Assembly (NCBI GenBank): GCA_022592435.1 | Contig: JABYQS010000356.1 | Span: 1-27,485 of the forward strand | DNA length: 27,485 nucleotides | From: Cerioporus squamosus | Lineage: Eukaryota > Basidiomycota > Agaricomycetes > Polyporales > Polyporaceae | Direction: 5' to 3' | Part shown: positions 1 through 10,900 of the stretch, one piece after another | Layout of the letters: each line of letters starts with the position of its first letter | Numbering within the stretch: position 1 is the first letter of the stretch | Program-made: the position numbers and the translations under genes | The notes under the pieces: generated by a model | Database searches by the model: none | What the model was told of the DNA's origin: nothing | Seen by the model: only the letters and a program-made list of their open reading frames with translations

Positions 1-2527
1 GACAATGAGATTGAGAGTGGACTGGGTCGAACGCACCTGGTGTATTGCTAAAATCAACGTGCCCATCTGCGAGGTCATCGTCGGCGGCGGCAGCAGCATC
101 TGCAAGCTCACGGAACCTGACGTCCTCCGCATCCTCCCGGTCTCCTGCGCGCTCATTGTCATCGTCCGAAGAGTCGTCCGAATCGGCTTGAAGGCCCACA
201 AGCAGGCGAGCATAGGTGAGAACATCGCCATAGAACATGTTCCTGCGACCAAATTCAGAGCGCGCGGCCGCAAGCTTGTTCTCTCGAGTGATCTTGCGGA
301 CGATCTGCCCAATGGGGTTGCGTCGGTTGGACTCGCGCCAAGGCTGCTTGACGGCGGTGATATGCTTTGACTCGGTTATGGATGAACAGAGGCCGTTAGG
401 GGACCCAAAGAGCTGGATGCCACGCGGGTAGTGGAAGATGGAGTGTTGGCGGGGCAGGGCAAAACCGTCGTCGAGTCGGACTTTGTCAACTTCAAACACA
501 GGGCGCAGCGCCTCGAAGCGATCCAAAAGCTCCCGCATGACGGCGATCGAGTGGCTGTCATGTGAAGGACGGCGGGCGAGGTAGCAGAAATCGAGGAACA
601 CGGCAATGCACTGGACCATCTCGTCCGGGACATAGCCGACAATGGCGGGAAGAAACACCTGCACATAATTCAGACACAGAGTTAAACGTTGTGCACATCA
701 GACTTGCGCACCTTCATTAGGGCCTTCGAGTCGTTCCCGGTCCACTGTTTGAAGTTTCGTCCTTCAGGGAAGCGTCGAAGGCCGGGGAACGGCGGAACTG
801 CGGCGATACTGTGGAAGACATTGTTCCAGGAAGGTGGCTGCGGGTGCAGATACAGAAGGACGTACCGGCGGTCGATGTCATCGATGATGCGATTAGCCTC
901 ACGCTCCGAGTCCGCGGTGGCCTTGATGTAGTCGATAACCCAGGTGACGAGATGGTCTTTGAAAACACCCTTGATGACTTGATGGAGAAGATCGGGCGAG
1001 AGTAACTGATGGATGTCCGCTCGAGGGAAGTACTCGGTGAACGGCTATTGTGCCTGGTGAGCCGAACGTCAAGATTCACCCCGTAGTACCGCTCACCTTG
1101 ACGTCGGGGTTAATCCCGAAAGCATCCCACTGCTCCTCAATACTGTACGTGTCTCTGACAGCCGCGGTGGCGTCTCGCGATCGTGTGTCGCCTATCCCAA
1201 ACACGCGGTCAGGCAAGGCAAAACACCTGGCCGGGGATGAGCTTGGCTGTGAAACACACATGAGATACGACTTACTTCGGACACCAGCCTTGGACGACGC
1301 CGGCCAAGTAAACCTGTTCTGGGTAGTCGGCAATGAATGGCCCCAGCTCAAAGATTGCACGGCGGAAGTGGCCGTCGGGGCAGCGGAGAACATGGGGTGT
1401 CGTCATACCGGGACGCAGCGGCTCGAGAATCCGGACGAGGGATGCATGATACAACTGTTTCTTGAATACACGGAAGCCTTCGTCTTTCTCCCATTCATGC
1501 GCCGCTGGGATTCAAGAATGAGACGATTCGAATGCAAAGTATGGGCTATGAGATGCTACTGACTTTTGGGAATGGCCAGGAATGCGACGGGGACAACACT
1601 ATCACGATGTGCGCGGCGGACGTCGTTGTGGATGTTCCCGATGGACATATAGACGGGGTGGAACTCTTGATTGCCGGTGCCGACGGACACGGTAGTCTTG
1701 TCTGCTCCGAGGATGATTGGCAGCATCATCGAGCCATGCGTTGTCGGATCTTCTGCTATCATCGTCTATGAACGATACTTGAGCTACTTAGCCGCAGACA
1801 ACGATGAAGTACGTACCGCCTGTTTGTAGGCCCACATGCCCGACATAAGGTTGCTGACGTGACGGCCAGTTGCGGGGGTGGTCTCCTCGTAAGGTACATA
1901 GTCGAACCGGCCGTCGAAGTCCGGGCAGGCAGTCAGGATCTCCGCAACGCGCAGCGTGTCGCGAGTATGCACATAATAGGTCTCGCGCTGCCATGCCGGC
2001 GACGCTGGGGTCACAGGACCGCTGTACCTCACTGCGAACGTCCGCCATGCAGCTTCTCCGTGCTCGATTTCGTCAATCGCATCTAAGATCTCCTGATAGT
2101 TGTTGAACGGAGGCTGGTAGTCGGGCAGCCCATCGACGACATACTTCGCTGCGAGGATGCGCAGCAAGCGATCAATCTTACCCTCCGACATGCGAGCATC
2201 TTCGAAGAGGAACTCCGCAAACTCGAAGGTCGGTCGGTCGGGAAACGGGGCCCAGTTGATGTCGTCGGGACGAGGAGGAGGCGGGGCTTCTGGATCGATG
2301 AAGTTGCCCTGTTCATCGCATTTGAGGGCTGAGAAAGGCATCTAGGATGTCAGCAGAAGTTATGAGGCATCAAGGGGGCACAAAAAAGTACCTGTGAGGT
2401 CGGGATGGGGGTTCAAGTCGGGCGCAGGAGGTACCGGGATGGGATGAGCATGATCCTCGTGACGGTGCCTCTTGAACTTTCTGTACGAGTTGAAGGAAGT
2501 CTTGCATAGGCGACAGTAGCGAGCCAT
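1..2527 (-). CDS. Plavaka-type transposase (3' end outside window)
   Basis: Multi-exon gene read leftward, start ATG at 2525-2527. The N-terminus holds a C2H2 zinc finger (C5, C8, H21, H26; CX2CX12HX4H). Exon 1 ends near 2395 and exon 2 begins at 2328, after which comes the conserved stretch with DDINWAPFPDRPTFEFAEF. Further exons carry the family landmarks LPIILGADKTTVSVGTGNQ, PVYMSIGNIHNDVRR, PGMTTPHVLRCPDGHFRR, ADYPEQVYLAGVVQGWCPK, FPRADIHQLLSPDLLHQ and ITESKHITAVKQPWRES. Candidate catalytic acids are the Asp codon at 1700-1702 (GADKT), the Asp codon at 991-993 (PDLLHQ) and the Glu codon at 371-373 (TESKH); this assignment is inferred from the conserved blocks. An acidic Asp/Ser-rich tail is entered near 100-200 before the edge. 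Introns are short, and every block I could follow is open, so the copy may be intact. Plavaka proteins are RNase H-fold DDE transposases acting on their own element ends in the nucleus. Confidence 0.85.
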
Positions 2528-2692
2528 ATCAGCAATAGAGTTCGCTGGATTGTAGTCTGAGTGCGGTGGTGAGAGGCGGTGGTCGAGAGCAAAGCGGCAG
2601 GCGCTGGATGCTGAGCTGGACTTGTCAAATTCTCGTGGATCCCGGGCGCCAAAAAAATCGCTCTCTTCGCCTCTGCCCATCACCTCGTCGAC
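2528..2692. promoter_or_regulatory. Divergent promoter of the two Plavaka-element genes
   Basis: The 165 bp between the two outward-facing ATGs (2527 minus, 2693 plus) must hold both core promoters and both leaders. The side next to the plus-strand gene has an A-run followed by a CT-rich stretch (about 2651-2690), a common fungal leader composition. I see no convincing TATA box. The arrangement suggests co-expression of transposase and companion protein. Confidence 0.5.
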
Positions 2693-5617
2693 ATGGCTGG
2701 TCGAGCGAGAGGCCGTCGAAACAAACGCGCTCGCTCCTTGAGTTCTGACGCACACTCCGACCTTCCCGACATCTCGACAATTCTCAAAACGACTGCGAAG
2801 GCCCCGAAGAAGCCTCGGAAATCGGTAGATCGGAACGTCTCGACGACAGCACAAGATGCTCCAGTTGCCGTGACCAACGATAACGCAGCATCCGCAGGTC
2901 AAGACAACCAGGCGAGTATTACCATCTGCAGACAAGAGGAAATGTTCGTGCTCACCATAAGGCCCACCGGATCGCGCAGATTGCGCACACAGAAGGAGCC
3001 CAGCGCTATCAAACACGCAACCGCGATCGGCACCCTGGAGTCGAAGCTGGCCTGGCTCCCCGGACCCGCGAGCAAGTACAGGCCGCAGCGCAAGCAAAGA
3101 AGGCGCACACTGCGGCTCAGCAGGCTGCGCAGGAGGCTGACAAGGAGGCTCGAGAGGCGCAGAAGGACAAGGATGTCCGATGGCTGGCGATGATCATGGA
3201 TAAGCAGTCTCAGGAGGAGTTGGCAGACAGGATGGCATTTGGTGAGTCGATGTTTCGTACACACGTTCTCGGCGCGCGCTGGCCTTAGCCGACACTGACG
3301 CCCTCGCCTGTGTCCCCTAAATGGTAGACGAGATCCCAGCCGCTGGAGACTCGCAATCTCACGACGAGAACGAGGACAATGCCCGAGATTCTTCCGATGT
3401 ACGCACGCTCTATCTCGGAGCATTCCTGTCCTCAGGATCTGACTTTGTAATCTACAGCCGGCGCCCAATGCGAGGGCGCGACGGGGTGGCAAACCGCCTG
3501 CGGTCCCGGTACGCAAACTTCTTTGATCTTTCGTCTCACTTCATCGCTGATCAAAGTGCGACTCGACGCAGCTCGAGGATGATGAAGTGAACATCTCCGG
3601 CGCGAGTACACGCAGGAAGCCCAGCACACAATCGAACAAGGTACTTGTACATTCTAGTGTTTCATGCGCTGTTGCTCATCGTGATCGACAATTCGCAGCC
3701 CGCCGAGTTTGATTCTGACGAAGTAGACGACGATATGCCACAACCCTCGAAAAAGAAGGTGTGTGCATAGTCATTGACCTCTCACTTATGCTACTGTCTG
3801 ATAACATCATACTGATGCTCATACGTTCTCCTAGGCACTCAGCCAGAAGGAGAAGCGTGCTCAACGCCAGCAAACAGTCCTTCAGGACCTCCAGGATCAT
3901 CGCGCCGTCCCTGCACAACCTGTGCGTCAGGACAACCGCCACACCCTTGTGCCCACTGCCTCGTGAGTGATCCCTCCATGCACCATGGATATGTTAGCTA
4001 ACTCGAACATCCATAGATCGGCTCCCAAGGTCCGCGGGGAGAAGGCGTTAGAAGTGTTCAATCCAAACTGGCGCCGCCAACTCCTAGAGTACACCAAGGC
4101 TCCCGGGCTCAAAAAGACGACGGCTGCCAGTCGCCCTTCTACCACTACTCCCCGTAAGCCCCTGGCGACCGTGCCTCTGACATTCAGTGAGTCTCTGGAG
4201 CCTGGGAATGTGCCGTTGCACATCACTGACATACCGGACTACGCAGGCGCTGGATGCAAGCGCGTACTTGTTGAGGACAAGGACCCGAACTTCGAGCCCA
4301 TCGGCGGCCTCGATGCCAGCGACATCCATGCTCCGCGCGACGCAGCACTCTCTACGGTTCGCCGTCTCAATCTGGCGAGTCCGGCAATCGCCCGCAGAGC
4401 TGACAAGGTAAATACATACATCTAGTCGAAGTCATCCGCAATCCTCACATGTGCGCATAGGACCTTAATGTCTTCGACGTCCCCGAGTCCGCCGAGCCAC
4501 GGGAAGGCAAGAAGAAGAAGAGCAAGAAGAAGAGCAAGAAGAAGAAGAGCAAGGTGCAATCCGAAGATGAAGACGACAGTGCGGATTCATCGAGCGACGA
4601 TACGTCGTGCCGCTATGAGAACCTCCCGCCTTGGGTCAAGCCGCGCCTCAAGGAGCAGATGATGCCCACGGTCTACGACTACCTGGGCATCCAGGACAAC
4701 TCGTTTTTGCTGAACACCAACAAGTATACTTTCATTCAGCTCCTGCAGCTCGTCTTCGACTACGTCTTCCCGGACAAACCCTACCGCCTTGTCAAGAGCG
4801 ACATGATCTACCAGTGGGTGAGTTTTCTTACTCCTGCTTGTCTTGGCCTCATAACTACCGGGCTAACGATCGTCTATCAGTGCCAACAGCAAGTCTACGA
4901 GTGGCAGCGTGGCTTCCAACGGGCAGCCAATCAGGTCGTGCGGACCGAGATCGACGCGCGACGTGAGGACAAAAAGCGTCCGAAGGAAGAACGCACCGAG
5001 GCCGGGATCCTCAGTTGGATTGATGATGCTATCGCTCCAGGCGGCGCAGCGCATTGGGGCCGCCCTGACATCATGGATGTACGTCGTTCTAGTCCCTTGT
5101 TCGAGCCCTATCCTGACCTTTGTTTGTAGCCCTCGGCGGCCAAGGATCAACTGCAGTCGAAGTTCGTTCTCACTGTAGTCGCCTATCACCTTCGCATGAC
5201 CACCGGCTCAGTTTATTCGCCCGAACCTGACGAGTCAGCAGACCCCGTAGGTGCTATTGCTCTCGCTGCTTGTGCGGTACGTGTATGATCTATGTATTCG
5301 CCGCATGCGATCCTCACGACGTCCAGGTCGAGCGCGCATTCATGTGGTACTCGGAGAACCAGCTGAAAGGCCTTCCGCAAGCAAAGTTCTCAAAGAAGCT
5401 CGCAGGCCGGGACGCAGGCAGATGGCGCGACACTGCTGTGCAGGACCTCATCGACAAGCCTCACCGCCTTGCACGCCTGCTGACTGGCGCAATGGCATTG
5501 GTATCTCCTCCCGGGCGTCCAGCAGCCCCCGCGCATGGCATCAATTGGCTGTATGTGCGAGAGCGCAGCAGTTCGCCCCCTGCAGCGCCGTACGATGCCG
5601 ATGAGGAGGAGGAGTAA
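2693..5617 (+). CDS. Transposon companion protein, unknown function (possible DUF6532-like C-terminus)
   Basis: Multi-exon gene starting with ATG at 2693 (MAGRARGRRNKRARSLS, very basic, nuclear-localisation-like) and ending with an acidic EEEEE tail and TAA at 5615-5617. Exons follow each other through about 2693-2900, 2950-3240, 3330-3400, 3460-3640, 3700-3760, 3835-3965, 4017-4408, 4461-4817, 4881-5078, 5130-5276 and 5327-5617; several junctions are approximate and the first intron is unresolved. Visible segments are an Ala/Gln/Lys-rich likely coiled coil near 3090-3180, a Lys-Ser-rich run at about 4507-4555, and a folded C-terminal half starting near NLPPWVKPRLKEQMMPTVYD. That half ends with VGAIALAACAVERAFMWYSE and a region with FSKKLAGRDAGRWRDTAV. 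The last part recalls DUF6532, which is common in Agaricomycetes, but I hold that loosely. Divergent linkage to the transposase suggests an accessory role in transposition or DNA binding. Confidence 0.65.
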
Positions 5618-5947
5618 TAAGCGCATGTACATCATTCACGGCTGTAGCTACTGCAATGCGACCTATTCTGAACTTGTCTGAAAGTCTGAAATGTCTGCAC
5701 GCGCCCTGGAACAAATGTCTGACAAGGATCTGATCTAGTCTGACCGCTGAACATCTGTTCGCCCTGAGAACGTCTGGAAAATCTCTGAAAATGTCTGCAA
5801 ATGTCTGCAAACGTCTGAGCCAGACGTTTCAGATTTTTGGGAAAGTTCCGATGGGCCCGCAAACCAAGGGAAAACGTAGGTCGTATCATTTTTGTCCTAT
5901 GAATCCCGTCATACTCATGCCTTCAGTCGGCCGAGAGGCCGAACGAC
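5618..5947. repeat. Subterminal short-repeat zone of the DNA transposon
   Basis: This gene-free stretch holds roughly ten loose copies of a GTCTGAAA / GTCTGCAAA motif between about 5676 and 5817, two of them directly adjacent (ATGTCTGCAA at 5791-5800 and 5801-5810). They end in a perfect inverted repeat. Clustered short repeats just inside the ends are typical of CACTA/KDZ-type elements, where they bind transposase. The same stretch is the 5' flank of the DUF6534 gene that starts at 5948, so the element may supply part of its promoter. Confidence 0.6.
5809..5829. repeat. Perfect 9-bp inverted repeat with 3-bp loop
   Basis: AAACGTCTG, spacer AGC, then CAGACGTTT. It incorporates the same GTCTG core as the neighbouring repeats, but head-to-head. 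It could mark the transition from subterminal to terminal sequence of the transposon. Confidence 0.7.
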
Positions 5948-7205
5948 ATGGACAAGACCTACGGGGCTCTGCTTCTCGGGACGTTCATCGGTCTCATGTG
6001 AGTGTTGCGCTCCTCATATTGTCTGCTCGCTGAGAGTTGGAACTTGACTGGATTCCTGATTCTAGTCTGTATGGACTGGGCCTACACCAGCTGTACCGAT
6101 ACTTCAGGCTGTACTCGAAGGATCTCGTATTCGTCCGCAGCTTGGTGAGCAACCAGCAAGTTTGCGTCTCTATCCCGGATGCTCACAGTAGCACTCGACT
6201 CGGACAGGTCATTTTGACGATGTGCGTATCTGAACCCCTCGTTTATCGTCGTCGACCTCTGACGCCGGAGTTGCAGGATATTCGAGACGGTGCATACATT
6301 CCTGACGCTCCACGCCTGGTGAGTCTATCGAGGTCGTCACTGCTTCCACATGTGTCTGAATACGTCTCAGCTACTTCTACCTCGTCGACAACTACCTCTG
6401 TCCAGGACGTCTATTGCATAGTGTCTGGTGAGTAACGTTGGGCGACTCTGCATGTGCGATGTACTGAAAGCTGGCTATTCAGGTCCATCAACGTGAGTCA
6501 TGCTACGACGAGCTGAGGCTCCTGATATGGACAGTAGTGGTATTGACGTTCCTCACCATCAGCTTCTCGCACTGTCCACGGTAAGCCGGGAGTGTCGTAG
6601 GTGTTCTGTACTTTGCTTACCGAGGGTTGTATGACAGGGAATGATAATGCTCATCGCCCAAATGTGAGCAGATCTTCGTACTATTCGTATACAGGCCCTT
6701 ACTCGTCTCACCCTAGGTTCTTTGCTCGGCGACTATACAAGGGTGCGGGCTCATTGTCTTCCTATGTACCTCGCGCCCATCTGACTGTCCTCAGGTATCG
6801 CATTGCTGTGTTCTTGGCTGTGAGTGTGCTCATGCGCGGCTCTTCCTACCTGACATGTCTGACATCGCCCTCAGACAGCCTTCCTAGTGGGAGAATTCGG
6901 TGAGCGCTTCTCATGCACGGGTCAAACCCATTGGCACCTCACCTGATCGCTGTTTCGCAGCATTTGCAATTGGTGAGTAACTCCTGCACCGTTCTACACA
7001 CGACATCTAACCATAACTTCCACAAGCTGCAACAGTAGAGATGTCAGTTAACTTCGGAGACGACTGGCCGTTGAATGCAAGCTGATTGACCTCAGGTACT
7101 CGACGCATTCGCTGCATGCCTTCTGGAAGAGAACGGTATTTGAATCATCTCGCATGGGCGTCGTCAATGTATGACGCTTCTCCCGACAGTGGCTCGTGTC
7201 GGGAT
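5948..7205 (+). pseudogene. DUF6534 membrane protein gene, 5' part, interrupted by retrotransposon
   Basis: Starts at ATG 5948 (MDKTYGALLLGTFIGL), the usual DUF6534 N-terminus. Exons that join in frame: 5948-5997, 6066-6144 (YGLGLHQLYRYFRLYSKD), 6208-6221 (14 nt), 6277-6318 (IFETVHTFLTLHA), 6371-6427 (YFYLVDNYL) and 6483-6492 (10 nt, WSIN). Later pieces are recognisable: VVLTFLTISFSHC near 6535-6580, FFARRLYKGAGSL near 6719, TAFLVGEF near 6874, a 12-nt exon CATTTGCAATTG near 6960, then EMYSTHSLHAFWKRTVF near 7094. The last exon starts WLVSG and is cut after GGGAT at 7205. The join between the 10-nt exon and the next is one base out of frame with GT-AG sites, so the gene may have been damaged earlier or my splice model is wrong there. 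DUF6534 proteins are multi-pass membrane proteins of unknown function. The coding sequence resumes at 17052. Confidence 0.8.
7201..7205. repeat. Target site duplication, left copy (GGGAT)
   Basis: GGGAT directly precedes the 5' LTR, and the same five bases directly follow the 3' LTR (17047-17051). Five-base duplications are usual for Ty3/gypsy integrases. Read with one copy, the flanking exon halves stay in the same reading frame. Confidence 0.95.
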
Positions 7206-7755
7206 TGTTGTGGATCATTGCTCACTCCGGAATCGTTCTAGACCTTCAACGTGGATTAGACTCAAACGTACCTTTCTCTAGATGCTTCCTCCTTCCGGTG
7301 CTCGCTAGACCTCTCTCGTACTAGACTTCTCTCGTACCTTCTCCTTTGCCCTAGAATGTTCCTGCCTTGATTCGTGTCCTCGTCGTCTCTGACAGAAGAT
7401 TATAGAATACTCTAGAATATGTTCCCTGTGGTAGTATATAAGAACAGGCCCTCTGCGCCTTGGAATCCATCGATCTTGTTACCTACAATTCATAGCGTGA
7501 ACCGCGTGAACTCCCTCGCCGTCCTAAGTGTGCAAGATCTGCCCTGCATACGCGTTGAGAGAGTTCTAGCAAGCTTAGCGCTGCTACGATCTCAATCTTC
7601 GGCGGCTAGTGTCCAATCGGATCTGTGCTCGACTTCGTGGGATTCATTCCAGTCTCTTCTTCTTCGTTGTGACTACTACTCGTACGCTACAAGGTTCTAC
7701 TTACCTCTACGCGATACGATCCGACTTCGATCCTCGAAGTCCTTAAGTCACAACA
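7206..7755 (+). repeat. 5' LTR (550 bp)
   Basis: Begins TGTTGTGGATC and ends GTCACAACA. It matches 16497-17046 at a constant offset of 9,291 bases. U3 contains a local direct repeat around 7305-7340 (CTAGACCTCTCTCGTA and CTAGACTTCTCTCGTA). A TATA-like box lies at 7435-7442. Confidence 0.97.
7435..7442 (+). promoter_or_regulatory. TATA box of the LTR promoter
   Basis: TATATAAG sits about 230 bp into the LTR, with AT-rich sequence just upstream. It is the best TATA match in the LTR, and the transcript start (U3/R border) would be expected roughly 30 bp downstream. The same box occurs at 16726-16733 in the 3' LTR, where it would drive transcription into the right half of the broken host gene. 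Confidence 0.7.
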
Positions 7756-7756
7756 T

Positions 7757-7772
7757 TGGTGGACACACTGGG
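7757..7772 (+). promoter_or_regulatory. Probable primer binding site
   Basis: TGGTGGACACACTGGG starts one base after the LTR end. TGG is complementary to a tRNA 3'-CCA, as expected for minus-strand priming. I cannot assign the tRNA species from the remaining bases. Confidence 0.6.
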
Positions 7773-7783
7773 AAATATCTCTA

Positions 7784-7883
7784 GTAAGTCGATTACGATC
7801 TTCTGCACGACACCACCGCCCGTTCACGCGTTCAACACCACATACTACAACAAACATCTCTCTCTTTCCCCCCCGCTTTCTAG
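7784..7883 (+). other. Possible intron in the retrotransposon leader
   Basis: A consensus donor GTAAGT at 7784-7789 lies just after the primer binding site. A long pyrimidine tract followed by CTTTCTAG ends at 7883, 55 bp before the Gag start. Donor position resembles the major splice donor of retroviruses. It could make a leader intron or feed a spliced mRNA for the third ORF. Splicing is inferred only. Confidence 0.4.
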
Positions 7884-7938
7884 ACATCTTCTTTATCGTC
7901 ATCATCCTTGAATAGATTTCACTACACATCACTCCACG

Positions 7939-10900
7939 ATGAACAATCCTCAGACCTCGAAGGGTAAGCAGGCCGAAGCACGAGAGTCGACCGCTTCCGA
8001 AAGTGCCTCGATCATCGAACCGCCCAGTCGCGATGAGAAAGGCAAGGCTCGCGATACCGTCGCAAGTTCAGAGTTCACGAGTTCCAAGCTAGGACCCATC
8101 TCCGACTGCTTCCGGCCGCAACCGCCCGTCGCAGAGATCGACCACTTTGTCTTCAGGAAAGATGTGTCGACACTCATGCCGACCAGCTCCATGTCAAGCC
8201 GTGATCTCAAGGATCCCATCCTCCGAGAGCGTTTGGACACGGCGATTCAATACGGCCGCGACCACATGCGTCACCGGCTCGCCCTCTACAAGTACAAGGC
8301 CAACCATAACTTCCTGACTCGCAGTCAGGAGTCCGCTTTCGCATACGAGCTTAAGGCTCTCCGGGATGTACTCAACAACGTGTGGGTGGACTACTGCGAG
8401 CAGGATCCTCATTACTACCTCGACAAGGACGCGTATCTCAAACTTCGGACCTTGCTGGACGGCTGCGCGAACATAGCCAGTTCCTCGTTCTATACCACAG
8501 GTAAGCATTGCCCTCCAGTTCCAATATGGGGGCTAGACACTAGCTACCTAACGTACGAGTTTAACGCTAACGACTTCGAGATCCTCAGCGCGTGCTTCCG
8601 CAGGGAAGTCGAATGTTTCCTGTCGGAGCTAGTAAGCGTCCACCCGGATTTCCTACAAACATCTCGGACCAGCGTTCCCAAGACTCCAGGAGGAACACGT
8701 CAACATGAGGATCACGATCCTGCGGAAGAGTACGACCGGGACGATCCTCCACATTTCCTCCGGCCGACTAGGGTTGCCACAGGCGACCGCTCGAGAGTTA
8801 CCACCGGCTCCGGACTCACGGTTCGACCTGATCATAGTATTTCGCAGTACCTACGCGACCGACGCACGGCGCCTTCAACTGGTCCTTCAAAGCTGGACCG
8901 GCTGCTAGGACGAACGACCGACCGCGAACCGCTGCCTCCGCCTCCTCCGTCCGAAGAGGAAGAGGATTCATATCACACTCCGTCGCGGCATTCGACTCGT
9001 CACTCACAGCACTCACTCCACTCTTCAAGAAGCCACCGGGGCTACCGGCCTCCTGCCGAAGATCCCGATCCGAGTGACCCCAGCAGCGGGGATGACGATC
9101 ATCCGCGCCGCGGTAGAGACGCTCTACGACGACGTCCGACCCCGACGCCTCGCCGCCAGGCAAGCCCTACAGCCCGTGGGCCGCGGACGCACGAAGCGCA
9201 CTTCGACTTCAAGCTCAAAATGGACATTGTGCCTACCTGGGACGGTAACACCGATACTCTAGCACGATGGATCCTACGCGTCAACTCCATATCCAAGAAG
9301 TCCTCCATCATCCGGCAACAGCTCGGCATGGTCGTCCCGCAACTTTTCACCGGCGACGCAGAGTTGTGGTACTACTCGCTTGCCGAAGACGACCGGGAGG
9401 AATGCGAACAAGATTGGAACATCCTTCGTGCGGTAATCGGCAACTACTTCATGAACCGCTCCTGGGTAGAAAAGACGCGCAAGCAGGCCCTCACTCTACG
9501 TTACCGCGAGGCCGGGCACTCTCGCGAGCTCCCGAGCCAGTACTTCATCCGTAAACGAGAGCTGCTCGAACTCGTGTACGATAGCTCGGAGAGTGAGTTG
9601 ATCACGGACATCATGGCTGGCGCACCGCTGGCCTGGCGAACCATTCTGACTCCTCGGCTCTACAGGACAACCGCCGATCTACAACATGCTATCAAGCTTC
9701 ATGAAGACGACCTGCTCGAACTCGAGAACGTCTTCGCTAGCCGGAGTAACCCCAGTTATCGGGAAGGTAGGCCATACCCGCCGGCTCAGCCTTACCGAGC
9801 TCGCACTAACCTCGTTGGATGGTCTAAAGGAACGTCGTCGCCTCCCTTCCCAAAGGACGACAGCAACATTTCTGCGAAGGCCACGCCGGAGTCTAAGGGG
9901 GCCCGTCCTTGTCAGTATTGTGGAAGCGGTAAGCACTGGGACCGGGAATGCAGGCACGCTCGCCAGGGGACCAAACGCGCTCGCGCTAACTTCATCTCCC
10001 AGGACACGGAAGAACTTGACGCACAAGAAGAGTACGACGCCATTTACTACGACGAGCTTTCGGACTCTGCGGACGAAGACGAGGCTTCGGAGGAACACGA
10101 AGTCGCAGCGCGTTTCACCACTGCTCACACCTCCAAGGTGTCAACAGAAGCTGACGCTAGCCCGGACACTTCCGACGACACGCCAGCCATCCGGGTCTAC
10201 TCCATAGTGGCGCGAAGTTCGTCAAAACCTCACGCCAAGACCCTTCGCGAACGGCTGACCAACGTCCTGACAAAGAAGAGTCCCGGTCAGACGAAGTCCG
10301 CGTCCGACATAGCACCCGACATGCCTCCTCCAGAGAATCTCGTCGACCTGCAACGGCCGATGGCTCGGCCGCCCGGGTGCTCCTTTCTAGGAGCGACCGC
10401 TACTACCGTCGATGCTAGACTCGGGAGTCTAGGGAACCCGACCGTTCCAATCGTCGTGGATTCTGGCGCGGACATCACGCTGATCTCTCTAAAGGCTCTC
10501 AACAGTCTTCCCGACGCTCCTCGTCCTCGCTCCGGGCAAAAGGTGAAGCTTATCCAAGTCACTGGCAACGCAACCATTAACGGTTATGTACCCTTAGACA
10601 TCTTCTTCGACACACCCGACGGACCTGTTCGCATGGCTGTCGAAGCCTACGTCGTGAAAGGCATGTCTACCCCGTTTATTCTGGGTAACGACTTCGCCGC
10701 GTCCTACTCGATCTCCCTACTGCGCCAGGGGGGGGAGACTCGGATCCAACTAGGAGACTCCGGACGGTTCGTGCAGGCTCACAGCGCAACCTCCGAAGGA
10801 CTGCGCGACGATGGCGGACACGTCTTCCAAGTTCAAGTACGTTCACCTCGAGTCCCAGCGGGAGATCGCGCTGAGGCACGGCGACTCCGATTCCAGTGTT

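Larger units (their letters stand above)
1..5880. mobile_element. Plavaka/KDZ-like DNA transposon, right part
   Basis: Two divergent genes share a short promoter gap. The leftward gene is a Plavaka-type transposase. The rightward gene is a companion protein with no known function. To the right follows a zone of short repeats (about 5660-5830) like the subterminal repeats of CACTA/KDZ-type elements. The left end lies outside the window. The right end is not sharply defined: it lies somewhere between the hairpin at 5809-5829 and the next gene's start at 5948, so 5880 is a working limit. I could not identify terminal inverted repeats or a target duplication because only one end is visible. Confidence 0.7.

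Noticed and set aside
7939..9200. The Gag N-terminal region as a separate cellular gene
   Set aside because: It is continuous with capsid, zinc knuckle and protease in one frame and starts right after the element's leader.
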